Assembly: GCA_043802925.1 (NCBI GenBank)
Contig: JAZDKP010000234.1
Coordinates: 1-30,213, forward strand
Length of the DNA stretch: 30,213 nucleotides
Reading direction: 5' to 3'
DNA from: JAZDKP01 sp043802925
GTDB lineage: Bacteria; Fibrobacterota; OXYB2-FULL-49-7; JAEUSG01
In this document: positions 1 through 7,343 of the stretch, piece after piece
Numbering within the stretch: the first letter of the stretch is position 1
Layout: each line of letters opens with the position of its first letter
Program-made: the position numbers and the translations under genes
Notes under the pieces: model-generated
Databases searched by the model: none
What the model was told of the DNA's origin: nothing
The model's input: only the letters and a program-made list of their open reading frames with translations

Positions 1-30
1 GGGTATCGAAAGGCAAAGAGGCTTTCTCTG

Positions 31-92
31 TCATTCCCGCGAAAGCGGGAATCCACCACCTGATGATGGATTCCGGGTCAAGCCCGGAATGA
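31..92. repeat. REP-like palindromic element with two hairpins
   Basis: Two stem-loops lie within short outer inverted ends. The first (34-51) pairs TTCCCGC with GCGGGAA around a GAAA loop. The second (70-90) pairs ATTCCGGG with CCCGGAAT around TCAAG. The outer TCATTCC (31-37) is complementary to GGAATGA (86-92). Elements with this CATTCCCGCGAAAGCGGGAA / TTCCGGG...CCCGGAAT pattern are widespread intergenic repeats in many bacteria. No second copy was seen in the window. Whether it acts as an mRNA-stabilising hairpin or is only a mobile miniature repeat cannot be told from sequence. Confidence 0.75.
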
Positions 93-100
93 CAAACAAG

Positions 101-116
101 CCGTAGCAAGCTACGG
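101..116. repeat. Short hairpin next to the REP-like element
   Basis: CCGTAG (101-106) and CTACGG (111-116) are perfect inverted copies with a four-base loop. It lies 8 bp beyond the REP-like element and is not followed by a T-run on the plus strand, so it is not an obvious terminator. Confidence 0.5.
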
Positions 117-347
117 GGAATTGAACCCATTGTGATTAAAATATACCTTTTCGCGTTTGCTAAATTCCCGTCATTCAACCCTGATTTAGCGAAATTGCAA
201 GGATTCGGCCAGACAGACCCACGCGTTTAACCTGTTGATTTAGATAGCCCTTTAAAACACACAAATCAGACAGCATTCGCGCGGCATATCATGACGATAT
301 ATATTAATGAGATTGGATATCCACTTGTGGCGAATGAGTGGCAATGC
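117..347. other. Non-coding AT-rich stretch downstream of the R-M gene
   Basis: No convincing ORF, RNA gene or T-tailed terminator was seen. It has a weak inverted repeat, CATTCGC (274-280) with GCGAATG (330-336), and the 11-mer TATATTAATGA (300-310) that recurs at 3569 and 4770. The R-M gene reads into it from the right. Confidence 0.5.
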
Positions 348-3300
348 TTATTCAGAATCTTCGGGAATCACGGTCTGTCGCGTCAGCAGGTCGAACCGGT
401 TTACCCGGCGTGGATATCTCTTTAAAATTTCTTTTTGCGCCTTGGAAAGCCCATAAATTGTCTCGACCGCCTTATCAAGTTGATCCCAAAGGGATTCAAT
501 AGCTGCCCGATAACCGGTGCGCGCGCCTTCCTGGGAGGAACCGACTGACTTGGATTGCAGCTCGGTTATTTTATCGGCAAGGGAAGACAACAGTTTCATG
601 TTTGCATCGTTGCGTATTATGCCGACAGGGAATGGAACGAGTTCGGCGAATTGTCTATTAAATTGCCGCCAACTAGAATCACTTAGACCAGCTTTGAGTC
701 TTGCAAGCGTACTGAAAATGGTTGAATTGAAAACACAAGCAATGGATTTAAGTTGTGAAACGGTTGCATGAGAGAATGAGATTGAATTGATCCGGACATT
801 GTCTTGGTATATATCTCCATTTTCATCGACCGCTGCTATAACATCTTCGATGGTTGACGGAAACAATACCTTTGGCTGCGCTTGAACGACAAGGTTCTGC
901 GGGCGTGTGTACAAATGCCACCGGTTTGCGCCTTCTTCACCTTCAACCGCTTTCAAGAGCGCTTTCTTCCGTTCCTCCAGATAAGACGCGGCCTTGGGAA
1001 ACCGTTCCTTGAATTCTTTCCATCCTATTTCGCTGGATTGACCGTCAATGATATCATAGGGGAAAATGACCCAGGCATCAGCATTGTTTGTCCTGAAAGG
1101 ATAAAATCCGCGGTTGCGGCACAGGGGGCGAAGCGCCGCTTTTTCAAGGGTAACAACCTCTCCTTCGCCGTTTTTACCGACCACTGTCCTGGATTTTACT
1201 TCGACAGGCTCAAATTGATACAGTTTTCCATAGAGTGTTTGAAGGCCGACGGATATCTGGAGTTCGGTCCTGTCGGCAAGAGTGCCGTGCCGTCTGGATA
1301 AATCATTATGGATTTCCAGAAGGTCGGGCTGGTCAAACGACCATACATTACTGTCAATGACATCCCATTTGAGTTTACAGTCAACGCGGGGCTTTCGGGC
1401 AGCGGCATCCTCGAGAGTGGCGTAAGTACGATAATGGATGGAAGGGCTTCCTTTTTGAAGGATAAGGATTGCGGTATAGGTGGTTCGGCCGGCGAATATC
1501 TGCAAATCTGAAAAGTCTTCAATCTGTGAGACGGCCTTGTTTTTCAACAGCCAGCCTCTGACCGTTTCGCCATAATCGGTCTTAAAGAACCTGTTTTGTA
1601 TGATGAAACCAAGGCGGCCATTTTTATTCAATAGCTTCAGCCCCTGCTCCATGAAGGGCATTGCAATATCCGTTTTGCCTTGCGCGGTTGTTTCGTATAT
1701 GCCGCTCTCTTTAAGGTACCTGTATTGTGACGGCATCCATTCCTTGTACCGCTTGACTTCAATATAGGGCGGATTACCCACAACCGCATCAAATCCGCCC
1801 TTGGACATGACATTGCCAAAACCCGTTGATTTGTTGTTCCAGTCAAAAGGCATGCACTCTCGAATGACCCTTTCCGCATCGATTCCAAGGCCCAGAATGT
1901 CGGGGCCTACGAGCGAATTGCCCTGTCGTATGCTCAAGCCGATTCCTTTAAGCAGAAGGTGCGGTTCTCCGCCCTGCGCCGCCGTTCGCTCGAGGTAGCG
2001 TAATGCAAGGGACATGCGCGCGACTTCAACGGCTTCGGCGTCGATATCAACGCCATAAATGCAATGATTGATGATCGTCTGGGCCGCATGGGATGAAATC
2101 TGGATTCCATCGTCCGTTACAACCAGATAGTGTGAGCTGTGTGCATCTTTAGGATTGCGCTTATACCAAGTAATTATCTGTTCTTCAAGGAAATCGTACA
2201 CGCCAAGGAGAAAACTGCCGCTGCCGCACGCCGGGTCCAGAATTTTGAGTTGGAGAATCTGCTCCGGATTCTTCTTTTCAATAAGGGGAAGCAGGGTTTC
2301 ACGGATGACACGCTGTACCACCCAGGGAGGGGTATAAACAGCGCCTTTGGTCCGCTGATATTCGAATTTATACTCATCCTGGACATCGTTGCCAACCACC
2401 CTGAGCCGTTTGCCGAGGTATCGTTCGTAAATGCCCCCAAGCAATTCAATCGGGACAACATCAAATTTATAGGGGTTTGGGTAATAGAGCGTCGAGACGA
2501 TGTCGCGAAAGACGCGTCCCTTGAGCCACCAGGAACGCAGATACCCTTCTATGCCGGTAGGGTCGTCTTCTCCGGATGCCGGGAATAATATGCCATCGTA
2601 AACCTTGCTGTAACGTTTGTCGTGCTCTTCAAGAAACAAGGGCCAGAATCCGTCCTCGTTTTGGGCCATCTCCAGCAATGAGCCCTTTTCCTCGTATCCG
2701 AATTCCTCGCATATCCGGAGGAAAACAATTCTATCAAGGATTCTTTGTGAAGCGGCGGAAATGACGGAGGCATCGCGGATTTTTCCGTACCGAAGTATGG
2801 TTTTCGCCAGTTCTTTACGCCATGACGAAAGGTTTTCCTCAAAGTCCTGATCCAGCGGTTTGCTGCCCTTGGGCTTTTCACCGTCCGGGTGGCGTTTTGA
2901 AATAGAACCGGAATCAATCGCGTCTTTTGAAAAATAATCCCATAGAACATCGAATTCATTCAGATAATCGGTGTGACGTATATAATGCAGCCGCGCGAAA
3001 TCCGCTTCGTCTTCGCCCCGGGGACGTATCCGGCAATCGTAGATTGCCAGTTCCTCAAAGTCAAAGGCATAACTGACGGTGAATCCTTCGGACCAGCCGT
3101 AACAGCGTACCTGATAGGCAATGCCCGCATCGTCCTTGATATTTGCATCGACTTTTTTTACATCAATATACAGCTGGCGAATTCCATTGGAAAGCAGGCA
3201 ATAGTCAGGCCTTCGATGGGTTGTCCCTTCGGATTTTAACCGCCGGGCGGCACGACCCTGTATTCGATATTCCTGGCGGACCTGGTGCGGGTCGGAGGAA

Positions 3301-3503
3301 TCCCAACCGAAAACATTCAGGAACCTTTCCACCCATGTCCGGGCCGTGGCTTCGGACTGGCCTTTAAATGTCCCTTTTTGATAATGCTCGACAAATTCAT
3401 CAATCAAATTTGACAGTTTATGCTTAGCGGCTGTTTTATTGTCCACGTTTATCCGTTCGTAAATGCATGGCATTAGGCTTCGCAGGGTTAAGATAGACGG
3501 CAA
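348..3503 (-). CDS. Type IIG restriction-modification enzyme (Eco57I-like adenine methyltransferase with fused nuclease)
   Basis: A single polypeptide of about 1051 residues that should both cleave DNA and methylate adenine. The N-terminus has a PD-(D/E)xK nuclease-like signature (RRPDY near residues 97-101, then IDVK at 113-116). The central N6-adenine methyltransferase shows a YTPPWVV segment (390-396), the SAM-binding motif LDPACGSGSF (422-431) and the catalytic NPPY (577-580). The rest is a TaqI-C-like target-recognition region. The size fits type IIG enzymes, which need no partner subunits, and none is adjacent. The longest frame begins at TTG 3503, preceded closely by AGGA. An ATG at 3473 is possible but has no ribosome-binding site. 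Codon and base composition is more AT-rich than the GC-rich genes to its right, consistent with acquisition. The recognition sequence cannot be predicted here. Confidence 0.9.
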   Translation of the reverse strand: MPSILTLRSLMPCIYERINVDNKTAAKHKLSNLIDEFVEHYQKGTFKGQSEATARTWVERFLNVFGWDSSDPHQVRQEYRIQGRAARRLKSEGTTHRRPDYCLLSNGIRQLYIDVKKVDANIKDDAGIAYQVRCYGWSEGFTVSYAFDFEELAIYDCRIRPRGEDEADFARLHYIRHTDYLNEFDVLWDYFSKDAIDSGSISKRHPDGEKPKGSKPLDQDFEENLSSWRKELAKTILRYGKIRDASVISAASQRILDRIVFLRICEEFGYEEKGSLLEMAQNEDGFWPLFLEEHDKRYSKVYDGILFPASGEDDPTGIEGYLRSWWLKGRVFRDIVSTLYYPNPYKFDVVPIELLGGIYERYLGKRLRVVGNDVQDEYKFEYQRTKGAVYTPPWVVQRVIRETLLPLIEKKNPEQILQLKILDPACGSGSFLLGVYDFLEEQIITWYKRNPKDAHSSHYLVVTDDGIQISSHAAQTIINHCIYGVDIDAEAVEVARMSLALRYLERTAAQGGEPHLLLKGIGLSIRQGNSLVGPDILGLGIDAERVIRECMPFDWNNKSTGFGNVMSKGGFDAVVGNPPYIEVKRYKEWMPSQYRYLKESGIYETTAQGKTDIAMPFMEQGLKLLNKNGRLGFIIQNRFFKTDYGETVRGWLLKNKAVSQIEDFSDLQIFAGRTTYTAILILQKGSPSIHYRTYATLEDAAARKPRVDCKLKWDVIDSNVWSFDQPDLLEIHNDLSRRHGTLADRTELQISVGLQTLYGKLYQFEPVEVKSRTVVGKNGEGEVVTLEKAALRPLCRNRGFYPFRTNNADAWVIFPYDIIDGQSSEIGWKEFKERFPKAASYLEERKKALLKAVEGEEGANRWHLYTRPQNLVVQAQPKVLFPSTIEDVIAAVDENGDIYQDNVRINSISFSHATVSQLKSIACVFNSTIFSTLARLKAGLSDSSWRQFNRQFAELVPFPVGIIRNDANMKLLSSLADKITELQSKSVGSSQEGARTGYRAAIESLWDQLDKAVETIYGLSKAQKEILKRYPRRVNRFDLLTRQTVIPEDSE

Positions 3504-3572
3504 AGAATCCTGAAATCAAGCAAAAAGAGAAAGGGGTTGCGGTTCATACAGAAAGGTGCGGCTTGAATTATA

Positions 3573-4664
3573 TTAATGATGAGGGACGCTCTTTTTCAGC
3601 AGCGTTTCGACCCATTCTTTTTTAGCGAACAGGGCGCACCCGCCTTCAGCCTCCGAAAGCGCGGAGGGGTTTTCACGCAGGGTTTTAAGAAAGGGTGACC
3701 CCAAGGCCGCGCGCAGCGAAGTTTGTTTCAGGTCCGAATCGGAATAAGGGGAAAAGGGGCAGGGCTCCACGCGTCCGTCCGCGCTCACATGCACAAACCC
3801 GCGGCCTGCTGCCAGACAGCCGCCAAAGTCCGCCTCGTCGCCGGGAAAGGAGAGGAAGAGCGCGGGCAGTTCCTTGCGGAAAAAATCTGTGAGCGGCAGC
3901 ACACGGGCGCGCTGGGACGGGGTGAGCGCCAGCCCTTCGGTCCCCTCCCCTGCGGGCACATATTCGATGAAAAAGAAAAGGCCGCACCCTTTTCTTATCC
4001 AGTCCGATACCGCATTGATTTCCATGACCGCGTCAAAGTTGTCATGCGTCAATGTGAGCGATAACCCGAAAAAAAGGCCCGCCTCCTGCAACCGTTCCAC
4101 GGCCGCGATCGCGCGCTTGTGCACCCCATACCCACGCCGCCGGTCCGTTTCCAACGCTTCGCCTTCGAGGCTGATGACCGGAACCACCTGCGGCAGTCCG
4201 GCAAGACGCTCCGTGATTGCATCATCGAGAAGCTGGCCGTTGGTGAAGAGCGGGAAGACCATGCCAGGAAACCCCGAAAGCGTGTCGAGGAGCCCGGGCC
4301 GCATCAGGGGTTCGCCACCCGCAAGGAGCGCCATGCCCACACCCAGCTCCTGCGCCTCAAAAAGCGTCCGCTGCAACAAGCCGGCGTCCATTTCAGCGCC
4401 ATCCGGACGGGGAAGCGCCTTTTCATAACAGCCGCGGCAATTCAGGTTGCATTCACGCGTCACACTGAGGATGAGAAAAGGCGGCACCGCGAGCCCCTCT
4501 TTTGCGCGGGCGCGGCGCAAGGCCGCGGCCTTCCGCTGGCGAAAAAGGGTGCGCAGAAAAAAGAGCGCGCGCGACGGCCGCGCAAGCGACAGGCGCACGG
4601 CCCGCCGGAACAGGCGGAAAATGGCGGGGTCGAGCCCGGTCGGGGCAACGGGTGCGGGATTCAT
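3573..4664 (-). CDS. Radical SAM protein with SPASM-like C-terminal cysteines
   Basis: A 363-residue radical SAM enzyme. CNLNCRGC supplies the cluster ligands C72, C76 and C79, and GGEP (116-119) follows as the SAM-amino-group motif. Further cysteines at about 283 (GGC), 302 (EPCPF) and 343 (GGC) suggest an auxiliary-cluster, SPASM or twitch-type C-terminus. The first ~60 residues are rich in Arg and hydrophobic residues and may form an amphipathic membrane-proximal helix. The substrate is unknown; no precursor-peptide gene was recognised beside it. The ATG at 4664 lacks a clear Shine-Dalgarno sequence (upstream bases are pyrimidine-rich), so the start is less certain than the frame. The gene is divergent from the nucleotidyltransferase pair, and a CRP-like palindrome lies in the shared intergenic region, centred 45 bp from this start. 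The stop codon sits in a TATATTAATGA repeat. Confidence 0.85.
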   Translation of the reverse strand: MNPAPVAPTGLDPAIFRLFRRAVRLSLARPSRALFFLRTLFRQRKAAALRRARAKEGLAVPPFLILSVTRECNLNCRGCYEKALPRPDGAEMDAGLLQRTLFEAQELGVGMALLAGGEPLMRPGLLDTLSGFPGMVFPLFTNGQLLDDAITERLAGLPQVVPVISLEGEALETDRRRGYGVHKRAIAAVERLQEAGLFFGLSLTLTHDNFDAVMEINAVSDWIRKGCGLFFFIEYVPAGEGTEGLALTPSQRARVLPLTDFFRKELPALFLSFPGDEADFGGCLAAGRGFVHVSADGRVEPCPFSPYSDSDLKQTSLRAALGSPFLKTLRENPSALSEAEGGCALFAKKEWVETLLKKSVPHH

Positions 4665-4701
4665 GGAAGAGAGAAAATAATCATTTGCAGGAAGCGGTGT
4701 C

Positions 4702-4717
4702 TGTGACCGGGATCACG
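4702..4717. promoter_or_regulatory. CRP-like binding site (TGTGA-N6-TCACG)
   Basis: TGTGACCGGGATCACG matches the consensus TGTGA-N6-TCACA at nine of ten positions. It lies between the divergent radical SAM gene and the nucleotidyltransferase pair. Its centre is about 71-73 bp upstream of the start point predicted from the promoter at 4747-4775, a spacing typical of class I CRP activation. A class I adenylate cyclase is encoded 0.6 kb away. No CRP gene is in the window, so the link is inference. Confidence 0.55.
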
Positions 4718-4746
4718 GCTGGAGAAATGCACCGGGGTTATGCGAA

Positions 4747-4775
4747 TTGCAATAGTGCGTACGTATTTATATATT
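4747..4775 (+). promoter_or_regulatory. Sigma-70-like promoter, probably giving a leaderless transcript
   Basis: TTGCAA (4747-4752) and TATATT (4770-4775) are separated by exactly 17 bp. Transcription would start at about 4781-4783, on top of the ATG at 4782, and no Shine-Dalgarno sequence precedes that ATG. A leaderless mRNA is therefore plausible for the downstream pair. Confidence 0.55.
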
Positions 4776-4781
4776 AATGAC

Positions 4782-4973
4782 ATGGTCAACAGAAAAACAG
4801 TGGCGGTTCGGAAAATGGACGATCCGGACCTGGAAAAGTACGATCTCCAATATTGGCTGGGCCTGCCTCCGGAAGAGCGGATTGCGGCGGTCGATTACTT
4901 ACGATCTCAATTCAATGGAAACACAGAAAGACTACAAAGAACTTGTCGCGTTGTTAAATTCGAACAACGTTGA
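4782..4973 (+). CDS. Small partner protein of a nucleotidyltransferase (antitoxin-like)
   Basis: A 63-residue protein with LQYWLGLPPEERIAAVDYLR followed by a basic tail containing ERLQR. This layout (an acidic/aromatic segment, a 'PEERI..V..LR' helix, then an R-rich end) is typical of small proteins found just upstream of DUF6036/AbiEii-like nucleotidyltransferases, where they probably act as the antitoxin or partner. Its end overlaps the start of the next gene by 59 bp in another frame, so the two are translationally coupled. The ATG at 4782 was preferred over one at 4740 because the promoter at 4747-4775 lies between them. Function is assigned from context and family resemblance only. Confidence 0.7.
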   Translation: MVNRKTVAVRKMDDPDLEKYDLQYWLGLPPEERIAAVDYLRSQFNGNTERLQRTCRVVKFEQR

Positions 4974-5358
4974 ATACGTCATCGTGGGCGGGTATGCCAG
5001 GGCCTTTTACGGCTCTCCCCGCTATACGGGCGACATTGATTTTCTTGTCATGCCTTCCCCGGAAAATGCGGATCGACTCCTCAAAGCCCTTGAAGAATTC
5101 GGTTTTGCCGCAATTGAATTCAAGCGCGAAGACATTTTAACACCCGGCACCATTTTTCAATTAGGGGTTCCCCCGGTTCGCATCGATCTGATAACATCCG
5201 TGACCGGCGTGCTGAATGAAACAGTGTTCGCTAACAAACAGCCCGGCCATTACGCGGGCCTTCCTGTTTTTTATATCGGGAAAAATGAATTTCTGGTGAA
5301 CAAACGCGCCACCGGCAGGCTCAAGGACCTCGCGGACGCCGAAGCATTGGAAGGCTAA
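4915..5358 (+). CDS. Nucleotidyltransferase-fold protein (DUF6036/AbiEii-like toxin candidate)
   Basis: A 147-residue protein with a polymerase-beta-type nucleotidyltransferase signature: VGGYARAFYG followed by YTGDIDFLV, supplying the glycine turn and the metal-binding D-x-D. Such stand-alone enzymes are often toxins of bicistronic modules that transfer nucleotides to tRNA or proteins, but this has not been shown for this subgroup. The ATG at 4915 was chosen because the longer frame upstream is only the shifted reading of the partner gene. It ends 5 bp before the stop of the convergent adenylate cyclase gene, with no terminator between them. Confidence 0.8.
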   Translation: METQKDYKELVALLNSNNVEYVIVGGYARAFYGSPRYTGDIDFLVMPSPENADRLLKALEEFGFAAIEFKREDILTPGTIFQLGVPPVRIDLITSVTGVLNETVFANKQPGHYAGLPVFYIGKNEFLVNKRATGRLKDLADAEALEG

Positions 5359-5363
5359 AGTTT

Positions 5364-7343
5364 TTACCCCGCCTTCTCCACATACTCCCGCACCTTCGCT
5401 TCAAACGCATCCGAAATCTTCTTCCGCATAATGACCTTTTCCCGGGGCGAATGCACGGCCCACTTGAGGCCGCGCAGGCGGGCCGCGCCGACCTTGGGTT
5501 TCAGGACACTTTCCACCAGCCACTCCAACGCCTTTTCACCGTGATACTGGTCGTAATGCAGCTCCCCGAGCGTGTTCTGGAAAAAGACAAAGAGCGAGGT
5601 GACCCCGTAACTCCATTGCGGGTGGTTCCAGTTGGGAATGATATACAGGTGCGTGGCGTGCGCGGCCGAGAGCGTGTCGTTTGCGCTGACCGCGTCAAGT
5701 TCGCGCACCGGGAAGAAGCCGGAGAGCGCGTCAAGCAGGTGCGCGGCGTCGTTCAGGGAGAGACGCTGGCTCCCTTTCAGCATAAAGTTCTGCTCACGAC
5801 AGCGGAGGCGGTTGACGCTACAAAAGGCGATGGCAGGCATCACGTTCTCAAATTTCCGGAGCAGTTGTTGCGAAAAGCCGCCCGTGCCCCGTACGGCAAT
5901 CTTCACGCTCCAGACCGAAGGCCGGCCCGCGCCCTCGGGCGTCTCATCGATGACGATGCCCGTGATGTCCTTTGCGGAGAGGAGCATGAACTCGAAGGGC
6001 ACCTTGCCCGGCTCCTGTGCAAAAAAGCAATGCAGCTTTTTCCCGATGACCGTGAGGTCGCGGTCCGAAATGCGCACGTTGGCCTCGCGGGTACGGTCGC
6101 GGATGCGCTTGTATGCGTCCAGAAAATACCGGGCAATGCGCTTCCGGAGCGTTTCGGTCCGTTCGTAGTCCCAGCTGCGGAAGGCTGCGACATCGAGCAG
6201 ATCCTTGCGGCCCCATCCCCATTTTTCCGCCACGGGCAGGAAGCGGTCAAACTGCGCGCGCGCCTCGGCCGTGCCCTGTCCCGCTGTAAGAAAGTTCTTG
6301 ATGAGAAAACACTGTTCGAGCAGAAGCTGGGGGTCCTTGGCGCTGGTTTCGGAATAAAACGCGCGCACCTCCTCGACCATGAAGAGGTAGGGGTCGGGCG
6401 GTTCGGCACGTGTGTCAAAAAGTTGCTTTTTATAACGTTCGCAAAGCGGGAGCCGGCCCTCGGATTCGCCCGTATAGGCGTCGAGCAGCCCCATTTTGAT
6501 GACGGACTTGAACGGCGAGTAGAGACCCTTGAGGATTTGCCACAACGCGGCGCCGAAGTATTCCGTGGGGTGGATGGCGCTCACATGGCCCAGGTCCGTG
6601 AAGCGCGCGTTCGGGAACAAAAGAGAAGCGGAGAGCAGGGCGAGATAATCGTGGTAAGCGCAGTCGTCCACGCCCACGGGCATGGCCCAGAAATAAGGGC
6701 GCCGGCCTTCGAGGAAGATGGCCGTTCGGTAGAACTCGTCCTTGAGCAGTTTGCCGAGCGCGGTGCCGCACGACTCGCCCCCGGTCTCGCCGTAGTCATC
6801 GCGCCGGACGCGTTCCAGGTCCGCGACAAAAAAATGGACCTCGAGCCCCGCAATGGCAAAGGCCCAATCCTCGATAGCGCGCAGCTTTTTCTCGAGCGCC
6901 GCAAGCGCGGCCGGGTCGGGCCGAGTCCCGTCGATGCCCACCCAGAAGTCAATGTCGCTTTCACCTGTAAAGGCCATCGTGCCTGCGGACCCCATGACCG
7001 AGAGAAAGACCACGGCCATGGAGGGCCGCCCCCGCTGCCGGATCCGGTACTCGGGAAAGTAGCGCTTTGCGAGCTGCTGGAGGCGCGGGGTGAACGTGAA
7101 GCAGGAAACGCCTGAAAGCGGCCGGCCGAGGTCGTTGCCAGGGAGACCTTCCGCGTCCTCGTTTAAAAGGAAAGGGATAAGGTCCAGGACATTACGCCGC
7201 GCTTCGGACAGGTTACTCCGCAGCAGCTCAAGGCGGCGGGTATTGTGCGCTTCAAAGCGCCGCACATTTTCCAGGAATGCCTCCTCGAAAGGAGGCGCCT
7301 TGGGCTTGGAAAAAAGCTTCCGGAAAAATCTAATCAGACTCAT
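5364..7343 (-). CDS. cyaA: Class I adenylate cyclase, short form
   Basis: Makes cAMP from ATP in the cytoplasm. The 659-residue protein carries the class I signature SVMGSAGT...ESDIDFWV (residues about 115-134), with the nucleotidyltransferase GS (118-119) and metal-binding D130 and D132. Further on, EYFGAALWQILKGLYSPFKS closely follows the enterobacterial CyaA segment of the same shape. At 659 residues it is clearly shorter than E. coli CyaA (848), so the C-terminal regulatory half may be reduced or different. The ATG at 7343 overlaps the last 14 bp of the beta-mannosidase gene, so the two are probably co-transcribed and coupled; an upstream TTG (7355) is less likely. No good Shine-Dalgarno sequence is visible. 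It links to the CRP-like palindromes elsewhere in the window. Confidence 0.88.
   Translation of the reverse strand: MSLIRFFRKLFSKPKAPPFEEAFLENVRRFEAHNTRRLELLRSNLSEARRNVLDLIPFLLNEDAEGLPGNDLGRPLSGVSCFTFTPRLQQLAKRYFPEYRIRQRGRPSMAVVFLSVMGSAGTMAFTGESDIDFWVGIDGTRPDPAALAALEKKLRAIEDWAFAIAGLEVHFFVADLERVRRDDYGETGGESCGTALGKLLKDEFYRTAIFLEGRRPYFWAMPVGVDDCAYHDYLALLSASLLFPNARFTDLGHVSAIHPTEYFGAALWQILKGLYSPFKSVIKMGLLDAYTGESEGRLPLCERYKKQLFDTRAEPPDPYLFMVEEVRAFYSETSAKDPQLLLEQCFLIKNFLTAGQGTAEARAQFDRFLPVAEKWGWGRKDLLDVAAFRSWDYERTETLRKRIARYFLDAYKRIRDRTREANVRISDRDLTVIGKKLHCFFAQEPGKVPFEFMLLSAKDITGIVIDETPEGAGRPSVWSVKIAVRGTGGFSQQLLRKFENVMPAIAFCSVNRLRCREQNFMLKGSQRLSLNDAAHLLDALSGFFPVRELDAVSANDTLSAAHATHLYIIPNWNHPQWSYGVTSLFVFFQNTLGELHYDQYHGEKALEWLVESVLKPKVGAARLRGLKWAVHSPREKVIMRKKISDAFEAKVREYVEKAG

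Noticed and set aside
5451..7115. Plus-strand ORF of 554 residues opposite the adenylate cyclase
   Set aside because: Shadow frame; the minus strand encodes clear class I cyclase motifs.
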